Positions 57,395-64,000 of a stretch of 64,000 nt of DNA are shown here, piece by piece. A program made the position numbers and the translations under genes. Within the stretch, counting starts at the first letter, position 1; each line of letters opens with the position of its first letter. The notes under the pieces were generated by a model that saw only the letters and a program-made list of their open reading frames with translations, did no database searches and was not told the origin of the DNA. This DNA is from an uncultured Clostridia bacterium (GTDB taxonomy: Bacteria > Bacillota > Clostridia > TANB77 > CAG-508): the NCBI GenBank assembly GCA_934167225.1, contig CAKPLD010000002.1, positions 13,214 to 77,213 on the forward strand, in the 5' to 3' direction.

Positions 57395-58114
57395 ATGATT
57401 ATATTAAACAAAAAAAGAATAACATTAATTTTATCAGGGATATTTTTATCCATATTTGTATTTATTTTAACAACAGGGAAAGCAGAAGAACAAAAGCAAT
57501 ATATATCAACAGTAAGTCTTCCAGCATCAGGAAAAACAGTAGTAATAGATGCAGGGCATGGCGTGCCAGATGAAGGAGCGCAAAGTTCAAATGGAACAAC
57601 AGAAGCAGAAACAAATTTAAAAATCGCCCTAAAACTTCAAAATCTGTTAGAGCAAAGTGGCTGTACAGTAATACTTACAAGATCAGATGAAAATGCCATA
57701 TATGATATAGATAGTAAAACATTAAAACAAAAAAAGGTATCAGACATAAAAAATAGAGTAAAAATAGGAAATGAAAGTTCAGCAGATATATTTGTATCTA
57801 TACACTTAAATAAAATACCACAATCACAGTATGATGGATGGCAAACATTTTATAAAGAGGGAAGCGAAGAAGGAGCTAAACTAGCAAAAACTATACAGGA
57901 GAATTTAAATAAAACTATACAAAAAGAAAATAATAGAATTGCTAAAACAATAGACAAAATTTATATTATAAAGCATGTAGAAGTCCCTACAACAATAGTA
58001 GAATGTGGCTTTTTATCTAATCCGGATGAAGAAAAACTTTTACTAGAAGATGAATATCAAAATAAATTAGCATGGGGAATATATAATGGAATTGTAGATT
58101 ATTTTTATGAATAA
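57395..58114 (+). CDS. cwlD: CwlD-type N-acetylmuramoyl-L-alanine amidase
   Basis: The 239-residue protein has an N-terminal membrane or signal segment (about 8-27) and an Amidase_3 domain with zinc ligands in DAGHG, in EAETN and in SIHLN, and the catalytic Glu in VECGFLSNPDEE. CwlD makes muramic-delta-lactam in the spore cortex, needed for germination. TGAGG precedes the ATG. It is upstream of dprA but separated by a terminator. Confidence 0.9.
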   Translation: MIILNKKRITLILSGIFLSIFVFILTTGKAEEQKQYISTVSLPASGKTVVIDAGHGVPDEGAQSSNGTTEAETNLKIALKLQNLLEQSGCTVILTRSDENAIYDIDSKTLKQKKVSDIKNRVKIGNESSADIFVSIHLNKIPQSQYDGWQTFYKEGSEEGAKLAKTIQENLNKTIQKENNRIAKTIDKIYIIKHVEVPTTIVECGFLSNPDEEKLLLEDEYQNKLAWGIYNGIVDYFYE

Positions 58115-58171
58115 TTACTTCAAACTATTGAAAAATAAAGAAAAAGATGGTATTATAAACAAAGTTTAAGG

Positions 58172-58206
58172 GGCAAAGGAAAGTTAAAATTATTTCCTTT
58201 GCCTTT
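58172..58206 (+). terminator. Intrinsic terminator
   Basis: GGCAAAGGAAA pairs with TTTCCTTTGCC, T4 follows; it lies just before dprA. Confidence 0.8.
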
Positions 58207-58227
58207 TGGTGTCGTTAAAAATAGGAG

Positions 58228-59110
58228 ATGATAAAAATAGAAGAAAAATATTACAAAATATGGATAACCCTATTAAAAGGAGTAGGAATAAAAACATATA
58301 TTAAGTTAATAAAAAGGTTCAAAAATGTTAAAAACATATTTAATGCTAAACATAGCGAATTAAAAACAATTCAATTTATAGACGAAAAAGTAATTCAAAA
58401 TATATTAGATCCAAAAAATAAAATATTAGCAAAACAACATTTAATTTATATGCAGCAGCACAATATAGATATAATATCGATAGAAGATAAAGAATATCCG
58501 CAAAATTTAATATCAATATACAATCCACCAATATGTCTATATATTAGGGGAAATAAACAAATATTCAAAACAAAAAGCATTGGAATAATAGGTTGTAGGG
58601 AATGTACAATTTATGGTAAAGAAATAGCTCAAAAATTCAGTTACAATTTAGCTATGAATAAATTTAACATAGTAAGTGGTTTAGCTAAAGGAATAGATAG
58701 TGAAGCACATTTAGGAGCAACATATGCCAAGGGGCTTACTACCGCAGTTTTAGGAAATGGTTTAGACACGATTTATCCAAGGGAAAACTATTATCTAGTG
58801 GAAAAAATCTTAAGAAATAATGGAGCCATTATATCTGAATATCCATTGGGGACTAAACCAGAAAAAATGAATTTTCCAGCAAGAAATAGAATAATAAGTG
58901 GAATATCAGAAGGCTTATTAGTTGTAGAAGCAAAGAAAAAAAGCGGAACTTTAATTACTGTAGATTTTGCGTTAGAACAAGGTCGAGATGTTTTTATAGT
59001 TCCGCGGAAATATAAATTCATTAAATTCAGAAGGTACCAATGATTTAATAAAACAAGGAGGACGTTTGGTTACTAGTTATGAAGATATAATAGAGGAACT
59101 CCCCATTTAA
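58228..59110 (+). CDS. dprA: DNA-processing protein DprA (+1 shift at CGG)
   Basis: Two frames join by a +1 step at CGG 59005 to give about 293 residues. The Rossmann-like DprA fold is clear: IGIIGCRECTIYG, SGLAKGIDSEAHLGA, GNGLDTIYPREN, FPARNRIISGISEG and, across the join, VFIVPGNINSLNSEGTN. DprA loads RecA on single-stranded DNA in transformation. The zero frame stops 12 codons after CGG. It lacks the C-terminal winged helix found in longer homologues. AGGAG abuts the ATG, an unusually short spacing, so the start is less sure. The stop is next to a repeated GC-rich sequence. Confidence 0.85.
59005..59007 (+). other. +1 frameshift site: in-frame CGG
   Basis: Zero frame reads gtt ccg CGG aaa tat and stops at TGA 59041. 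Skipping one base gives GGA AAT ATA, restoring the VPGNI motif of DprA. Confidence 0.8.
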
Positions 59111-59162
59111 GAACCGTCCCCAAATGGGGAATCCCCAACAGAGAACCGTCCCCAAATGGGGA
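59111..59162. repeat. Two copies of a 20-bp GC-rich repeat
   Basis: GAACCGTCCCCAAATGGGGA occurs at 59111-59130 and 59143-59162; the first begins right after the dprA stop. Each copy holds a TCCCCAAATGGGGA palindrome. The composition is far from that of the host, like intergenic repeat elements seen in many Clostridia. Confidence 0.8.
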
Positions 59163-59163
59163 G

Positions 59164-59424
59164 CTAGCCCTCCTTTTCTTTTAAATATTTAAGTTTGGTG
59201 GCCATTCCTCCCCTCAAATGTCTTTCGGCTTTATTTTCATCCAAAATTTCTCTAACTTCTTTTGCTAAAATAGGATTGATTTTTAATAATCTATCTGAAA
59301 CATCTTTATGAACAGTGCTTTTTGAAACACCAAATTTTTTGGCAGTACTTCTCACAGTATCTTTAGTTTCGATTATATAATGTGCAAGTAATGTGGCACG
59401 ATCTTCTATTGATAATTTTTTCAT
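59164..59424 (-). CDS. spoIIID: Sporulation regulator SpoIIID
   Basis: The 86-residue protein is the full length of the family, with the helix-turn-helix TVRSTAKKFGVSKSTVHKDV and the basic tail region HLRGGMATKLKYLKEKEG. SpoIIID controls mother-cell genes together with sigma-E. A run of G (GGGGGCC) lies upstream of the ATG in place of a normal ribosome site. Confidence 0.96.
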   Translation of the reverse strand: MKKLSIEDRATLLAHYIIETKDTVRSTAKKFGVSKSTVHKDVSDRLLKINPILAKEVREILDENKAERHLRGGMATKLKYLKEKEG

Positions 59425-59566
59425 TTAAGGCCCCCGTTTAGAAATACTTTTGTTTAATTATATTCTTATATCTAATGAGATAGAACTTAAAAATTTATGA
59501 AAAAAAGCTATTAAAATTGATAAATTTGTGATAAAATGTTACAAGAAAATAACAAGGAGAACAAAA

Positions 59567-60106
59567 ATGGGAGATATAAATGTATATTCAGGACCAATGA
59601 AATGTGGAAAAAGTTTGCAAATATTAAATGAATTTAACAGACAATTAATAGCTGGAAAAAATGCAATGATTTTTAAGCCAAAGCTTGATAATCGAGTGGG
59701 GGAAAGTTTTGTGGCAACAAGAGACGGAAAAAAACTTGTGGCCAAAAATATAGAAAATATTTCAGAACTTGAAAACTATAATGCAGATGTATTTTTTATT
59801 GATGAATTTCAATTTTTAGAGGGAAATGTAAAAACTATAGAAAAATTAGCAGATAATGGCAAGAAATTTTACATAGCAGGACTAAACTTAACTTCTGATA
59901 AAAAACCTTTTGGAAAAATGGGAGATTTAATGTGTATAGCAGATAATATTAAAATGATGACATCAATATGTGAAATATGTAAAAATGATAATGCTGTGTT
60001 TTCATATTTTAAAGGAAAGAAGGATCAGGATATAGTAATTGGAGATGGGGAATATATGCCTGTTTGTAGAAAATGTTATGAAAAATTAAAAAAAGGAGAG
60101 AGATAG
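59567..60106 (+). CDS. tdk: Thymidine kinase
   Basis: The 179-residue protein starts MGDINVYSGPMKCGKS at the ATG after AAGGAG; upstream in-frame ATG lacks a site. P-loop GPMKCGKS, catalytic region FIDEFQF, two zinc-binding Cys pairs (CEIC, CRKC). It phosphorylates thymidine in salvage. The stop is inside a hairpin shared with the convergent HD gene. Confidence 0.95.
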   Translation: MGDINVYSGPMKCGKSLQILNEFNRQLIAGKNAMIFKPKLDNRVGESFVATRDGKKLVAKNIENISELENYNADVFFIDEFQFLEGNVKTIEKLADNGKKFYIAGLNLTSDKKPFGKMGDLMCIADNIKMMTSICEICKNDNAVFSYFKGKKDQDIVIGDGEYMPVCRKCYEKLKKGER

Positions 60107-60126
60107 AGGTTTTTATTCTATCTCTC
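60097..60126. terminator. Bidirectional terminator
   Basis: GAGAGATAG pairs with CTATCTCTC around a T-rich loop; it overlaps the ends of both convergent genes. Confidence 0.6.
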
Positions 60127-61929
60127 TTCATGCTCACCTGGGGTATTCAAATTGGTAGCATTTATAACATGTTTAGCTGAATCTGATGGTCCAAGCGGAC
60201 CTTGGGGAATTTTAGGACGCTTATCGTTAAGCATGTTAGATAAATATTCTTTATATCCCTCTGGAACAAAGGGTAAAAGACAAAAAGCCACATTGGTTTC
60301 TACTAAATCGGTACTTATTTTTGGGGAACGCCCAGGGATGTGGTCATATGTGTAAATTTCTCCTTTTTTAGTTTCAAAATAAAGTGGATCTTTTAGGTTA
60401 TAACCAACAAGAGAATGTGTGGCGTAATTCACTGGTAAATTGGGATGTTTTTTTAACATTTCAATATTATGTGGGTCACAAGTATAAATTGCGCAACGTT
60501 CGAAGTAATTCGGGTCAGAAAGTTTATAATAAATTGAATTTTGTTCTTCCGAATTATTATTATAGGTTAATTTTTGTCTTTCTTCTAAATATATTTTTAA
60601 TCTATGTAATAGTTTTTTATCATTATTTGATAAAGGTTTATTTTCTCTATTTTTAATTCCAAGCATTTTTACAGAAATATCAAGAAGTTGATCTAAGCCA
60701 GGAAGGGCAAAAATAGCGGAATCTTGCAAAGCTTGGTTATTAGAAAATTCTGCAATATCTGCAAGTTGATTATAAAAGGTTAAGTCATCCCATTGTAACC
60801 ATTCGTTTAAATCAACCTCACTTGCGTAATGTATATCTTTAAGTGTAGTTAAAAAGTCTTGAAGTTCTTTACCATTTGGTTCATGGATTTCTATGGCTTT
60901 ATTTAATACGATAGAAATTGCTGATTCGCGAACTGTTGTTATTGGATGAAATGATATATCTCTATATGCATCTAGTCTATTTTGTAAAAATTCTTCAATT
61001 TGATCGATATTATCTTCACTAAATACCGGAATAAACATATAATTGGGGTCGTCATCATTTGCTCTTATAATTTTGCCTGAGGGATCTTGCTTAGCTGTAG
61101 AATTTGCACATTGTACTTTTACAAGCTTAAATGGAGCAAATGGTTTATATTCAACTTGATATCCGCAATGAGCAAGATCTCTGTATAGATAATCGAATCT
61201 ATCTACATCATAAGTTCCTTCATCTAAAGAGCTAAAGCCAAAATAGTCATGTTCTAATACTGCTTTCAAAACTTCAGGAAGTTTGGGCGAAATTTGCATT
61301 AAACTTTTATGAATTTCTTCATTTTCTAGGAGAATTCGTTTTCCAATTTCTTCATGAAAACCGTGATTTTGAATAACAGATAATTCTAATACATGGGAAA
61401 GTGGCAAATGTCCAATATCATGCGCGGCAGATTTTATAAGCTCAGCTATTAAGTGTAATTTTAAATGATTAGTTTCAACATATTTTTTAAATGATGGGTC
61501 TTCGGCGTATTTTTGATATATTATGCGTAGTTTGTTGTTATATACACCCATTGAATGTTCATATCTTGTATGTAAAGCATTTGCATTATTATCCATAAAT
61601 TTTGCGAGTTGTAATATCCTTTTTAATCTTTGCATTGGATATGTATTGAAAAAAGTTTTTAATTTTTGAGGATAGCAGATTAATGGTGCTGTATGCATAG
61701 AAGATGCCTTGTGATTAGTAGATGAATCGTAAATAAAAGTTGGATCTTCATCAAATTGTAAATCAATAGTGGTTAAAGTTGATTTTTTATCAACTTGTAA
61801 ATTATTAGTGTTTTCTAAATCAAATAACCAATTGAAAAATGATTTATATTGATCTTTTTCTGGTAACCAATTGAAAAATTTTTCGTTTGGAGTTTTTTCT
61901 TGTGTTGTAACTTTATCTGGTTGATACAT
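60118..61929 (-). CDS. HD-domain phosphohydrolase, SAMHD1/dGTPase-like
   Basis: The 603-residue protein has an HD domain with the metal ligands in RYEHSMG, AAHDIGHLPLSH and DVDRFDYL, in the arrangement of dNTP triphosphohydrolases such as SAMHD1 and bacterial dGTPases. The remaining C-terminal 300 residues are helical without a known motif. GGAGG precedes the ATG. It lies opposite thymidine kinase, so both may act on deoxynucleotide pools; the substrate is not proven. Confidence 0.87.
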   Translation of the reverse strand: MYQPDKVTTQEKTPNEKFFNWLPEKDQYKSFFNWLFDLENTNNLQVDKKSTLTTIDLQFDEDPTFIYDSSTNHKASSMHTAPLICYPQKLKTFFNTYPMQRLKRILQLAKFMDNNANALHTRYEHSMGVYNNKLRIIYQKYAEDPSFKKYVETNHLKLHLIAELIKSAAHDIGHLPLSHVLELSVIQNHGFHEEIGKRILLENEEIHKSLMQISPKLPEVLKAVLEHDYFGFSSLDEGTYDVDRFDYLYRDLAHCGYQVEYKPFAPFKLVKVQCANSTAKQDPSGKIIRANDDDPNYMFIPVFSEDNIDQIEEFLQNRLDAYRDISFHPITTVRESAISIVLNKAIEIHEPNGKELQDFLTTLKDIHYASEVDLNEWLQWDDLTFYNQLADIAEFSNNQALQDSAIFALPGLDQLLDISVKMLGIKNRENKPLSNNDKKLLHRLKIYLEERQKLTYNNNSEEQNSIYYKLSDPNYFERCAIYTCDPHNIEMLKKHPNLPVNYATHSLVGYNLKDPLYFETKKGEIYTYDHIPGRSPKISTDLVETNVAFCLLPFVPEGYKEYLSNMLNDKRPKIPQGPLGPSDSAKHVINATNLNTPGEHEER

Positions 61930-62051
61930 TGTTTTCCTCCATTAAAATTGAATTTGTACACGATTATATCACAAATTTACATAAAATGCAATGTTAACTT
62001 TTTGTAAATTTTCGTCATATAATGATAATAGCCTATGTAAGAGGTGATTAT

Positions 62052-62864
62052 ATGTACAAAATAAAAAAAGGTGACATAGTTGGACGAATTTCTTATAATA
62101 AAGATATTATTTTTATTGTTAAAGATATACGAAACAAAAACAATGTGATTTTAGAAGGTCTTTTTGAAAGGATAATTGCTGATAGTAGTATTTATGATTT
62201 AGAACTAATAGACAAAAAAGAGGTAAATGTAAAAGAAGCTTTAAGAGAATTTGAATTAAAAAAACAAGAAAACAGAGTAGGAGAATTTGGTGTAAACGGG
62301 AAAATTTTGCATTTAGATGGAGACAAAAGATATAGCGAAAAGTCATACAGATATTATCAAAAAATGGGAGTAAATGCAGTAGTAAAAAACGTTCCAGAAG
62401 GAAAGCAACCTAAAGTAGTATATAATTTGCTTAAAATGTACAAACCAGATATATTAGTAATTACAGGTCATGATGGAATGATTAAAAAAGGGTATGGATA
62501 TTATGATATATATAATTATAGAAATTCAAGATATTTTATAGCAACTGTAAAAGAGGCTAAAAGATACGAGAAAGATACAAATGCAGATCTTGTAATATTT
62601 GCGGGAGCTTGCCAGAGCTACTTTGAAGCAATTATGCAAGCTGGGGCAAATTTTGCTTCATCACCAGCAAGAATATTGATAGATATTTTAGATCCGTTGA
62701 TTGTTGCAAAAGAAGTAGCTATAACGGATGAAAGTAAATATATAAAAATAGAAGATATAGAGAATAAATTAAGAGATGGAAGAAGAGGAATAGGAGGAAC
62801 TGGTGCAAAGCGGAAAAAGAACAAAATTATAGCCTGTTTCAACTATAATGAATTAAAAGTTTAA
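62052..62864 (+). CDS. yabG: Sporulation protease YabG
   Basis: The 270-residue protein starts at the ATG after AAGAGGTGATTAT; an ATG 30 bases earlier lacks a site. It has an N-terminal SH3-like part and the YabG peptidase domain with ITGHDG (His) and FAGACQSYFEA (Cys), ending with GIGGTGAK. YabG processes coat and other proteins in spores. A CGG codon at 62811 near the end is the only in-frame CGG I found that is not at an obvious frameshift; a +1 step there would end the protein at 62832, 11 residues shorter. The veg gene follows, as in Bacillus. Confidence 0.92.
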   Translation: MYKIKKGDIVGRISYNKDIIFIVKDIRNKNNVILEGLFERIIADSSIYDLELIDKKEVNVKEALREFELKKQENRVGEFGVNGKILHLDGDKRYSEKSYRYYQKMGVNAVVKNVPEGKQPKVVYNLLKMYKPDILVITGHDGMIKKGYGYYDIYNYRNSRYFIATVKEAKRYEKDTNADLVIFAGACQSYFEAIMQAGANFASSPARILIDILDPLIVAKEVAITDESKYIKIEDIENKLRDGRRGIGGTGAKRKKNKIIACFNYNELKV

Positions 62865-62981
62865 AAAAGGTACTAAATTGCTTTGTAATTAAAATGTAAT
62901 ATAAATGTAATATTGACAAAAATAATGAACGAAAAGCTTGACATAACAGCGTTACAAAGATATTACAAAAAAAGAGGCTCT

Positions 62982-63010
62982 TTGACAATTTAGTACCAAA
63001 ATGTTATAAT
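62982..63010 (+). promoter_or_regulatory. Consensus sigma-A promoter with extended -10 for veg
   Basis: TTGACA 62982-62987, 17-base spacer ending TGT, TATAAT 63005-63010, as expected for the strongly expressed veg gene. Confidence 0.85.
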
Positions 63011-63042
63011 TCAGACAATAAATATATTAGAAGGTGATATAA

Positions 63043-63342
63043 ATGATTTGCTCTACAGATATTACAAACTTAAAATCGAACATATTAGAAAAAATTGGAC
63101 AAAAGATAATAATTAAAGGGTCTTTAGGAAGAAACAAATCTTTTGAAAAAGAAGCTACTATAGATAAAGTATATTCAAATATATTTACAATAAAATATGA
63201 TGAAGGAGCAAGAAATGCGACATATAGTTACACAGATATACTAACAAGAACAGTAGAAGTTCAAGTTTTAAATGATGATAATACATATTGTCCATTAATA
63301 CCACCAGCACAAGTAGTAAGTAAAAAAAGAATAAAAGTATAA
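63043..63342 (+). CDS. veg: Veg protein
   Basis: The 99-residue protein matches the Veg family: GQKIIIKGSLGRNKSFEKEA, FTIKYDEGARNATYSYTD and the C-terminal VVSKKR. Veg is a small, strongly expressed cytoplasmic protein that stimulates biofilm formation in Bacillus. GAAGGTGAT precedes the ATG. The yabG-veg order is conserved with B. subtilis. Confidence 0.93.
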   Translation: MICSTDITNLKSNILEKIGQKIIIKGSLGRNKSFEKEATIDKVYSNIFTIKYDEGARNATYSYTDILTRTVEVQVLNDDNTYCPLIPPAQVVSKKRIKV

Positions 63343-63345
63343 ATA

Positions 63346-63376
63346 AAATGGCAAGGAATACACTTGCTATTTTTTT
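63346..63376 (+). terminator. Intrinsic terminator after veg
   Basis: AAAATGGCAAG pairs with CTTGCTATTTT (one mismatch), T7 follows. Confidence 0.8.
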
Positions 63377-63402
63377 AAATATAAAATAAAAGGAGATTTT
63401 AG

Positions 63403-63891
63403 ATGATAAATTTAAAAAGCGAAAAGGGATCTATAACATTGTTTGTATTAGTATCATGCATGTTTTTAGTTGCATCTATTGCATGTACACAAATGTATAT
63501 GCAGAGCAAAAAAATAGCAGTAGATAGAGAGTATAGGCAGATTAAGTCAAATTACGAAGGAAACAGTTTAGACGAAAATGTGTTAAAGGAAGATTATGAG
63601 AGATTAGCTAAAAATACTAATATGGAAATTAATATAGTAAATGTAAACCATGAAGATAGTAAATTAAGTGTTGAATTTAAGTTAAATGATACAGATATTA
63701 ATGTAAATTCAATAAAATATGGATGGGGAACAAGTGAAGATGAAGAAACAGTTACAAAGTGGACTTTTATAGAAAGTTCAGGAGCTAAGGAAAATATGCT
63801 TGCATTAAATAATGAGGCTACAAATACTGGAGATTATCATTTATTTGTTGTAATAAATGATAAAGTATTGCATTTTAAGATAACAGTGTAA
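63403..63891 (+). CDS. Exported protein with pilin-like N-terminus
   Basis: The 162-residue protein begins KSEKGSITLFVLVSCMFLV, a basic Gly-ended leader followed by a hydrophobic helix (about 10-30), resembling prepilin or Tad-pilin type N-termini that are common in gut Clostridia. The rest is soluble and acidic. AAAGGAG precedes the ATG. No pilus machinery is in the window. It could be a minor pilin or just a membrane-anchored protein. Confidence 0.65.
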   Translation: MINLKSEKGSITLFVLVSCMFLVASIACTQMYMQSKKIAVDREYRQIKSNYEGNSLDENVLKEDYERLAKNTNMEINIVNVNHEDSKLSVEFKLNDTDINVNSIKYGWGTSEDEETVTKWTFIESSGAKENMLALNNEATNTGDYHLFVVINDKVLHFKITV

Positions 63892-63924
63892 AAGATTGAT
63901 ATAATTAAAATATCAATCTTTTAA
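63890..63924 (+). terminator. Intrinsic terminator, probable intron target
   Basis: AAAAGATTGATAT pairs with ATATCAATCTTTT around a 7-base loop, ending TTTTAATT. The group II intron start follows within 5 bases. Confidence 0.8.
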
Positions 63925-63926
63925 TT

Positions 63927-64000
63927 GTGCGACAGGCATGTCGTTTAGCTAATCGGTGAAAGTCCGTATTGGAGGTATATATCGCCAACCAATTAGAGAA
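63927..64000 (+). mobile_element. Probable 5' end of a group II intron
   Basis: The sequence begins GTGCGACAGGCATGTCG and contains GGTGAAAGTCC, both typical of the first domain of bacterial group II introns. It starts right behind a terminator hairpin, the preferred target of class C introns. The rest, including any reverse transcriptase gene, is outside the window. Confidence 0.6.

Overview
The window is very AT-rich, densely coded DNA from a Gram-positive spore-former, most likely a low-GC gut-type member of the Clostridia. Sporulation genes (cwlD, spoIIID, yabG, a SpoVB/MurJ-type flippase, veg), a T-box-controlled thrS, strong AAGGAGG ribosome sites and sigma-A promoters (TTGACA-N17-TATAAT) all fit. 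The genus call is inference only.

Layout. 1-2.4 kb: 3' half of tex, then a receiver/HD-GYP protein. 2.4-8.7 kb (minus): a one-module C-A-T-R non-ribosomal peptide synthetase translationally coupled to a membrane histidine kinase. 8.8-14.6 kb: HtrA protease, secreted alpha/beta hydrolase, LPNTG surface protein, phosphodiester glycosidase and a DnaJ-like chaperone. 14.6-18.6 kb: an operon of two small unknown genes, an orphan VirD4/TraG-type coupling ATPase and prfA. 18.6-23.6 kb: a giant thioester alpha-2-macroglobulin with a multi-spanning membrane block. 23.6-31 kb: T-box-thrS, a MITE-like hairpin, a FAD/Rieske oxidoreductase, a coiled-coil protein, M18 aminopeptidase, Fic protein and tRNA-Arg. 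31-33 kb: an XRE repressor divergent from two unknown genes, with matched operators. 33-37.4 kb: Gld-type ABC exporter and a YkvI-like transporter. 37.4-37.6 kb: a compact convergent locus that looks like a par/Fst-type type I toxin-antitoxin. 37.8-45.3 kb: envelope genes (beta-propeller protein, CvpA, LCP, two D-Ala-D-Ala carboxypeptidases), ComEA, a PLC-like protein, tRNA-Cys and tRNA-Gly. 45.6-53.7 kb: a thioester-domain adhesin and an operon of an Ig-like membrane protein, a receiver-GGDDF protein and an acidic coiled-coil protein. 53.7-64 kb: lipoprotein, rplM-rpsI, flippase, HU, CwlD, DprA, SpoIIID, thymidine kinase, an HD phosphohydrolase, YabG, Veg, a pilin-like protein, and the 5' end of a probable group II intron placed straight after a terminator.

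The most striking observation spans the window. Four genes (alpha-2-macroglobulin, FAD/Rieske oxidoreductase, the second D-Ala-D-Ala carboxypeptidase, dprA) are each broken by +1 frameshifts, five in all. At every one the zero-frame codon is CGG, and skipping its C gives a GGN glycine codon that restores the family sequence. I read all other genes by eye in frame and found only one further in-frame CGG (in yabG), although CGT, CGA and CGC are used as arginine codons. Either CGG is an unassigned codon that drives +1 frameshifting in this organism, or an unusual systematic C-insertion artefact is present. This is the main candidate for an undescribed system.
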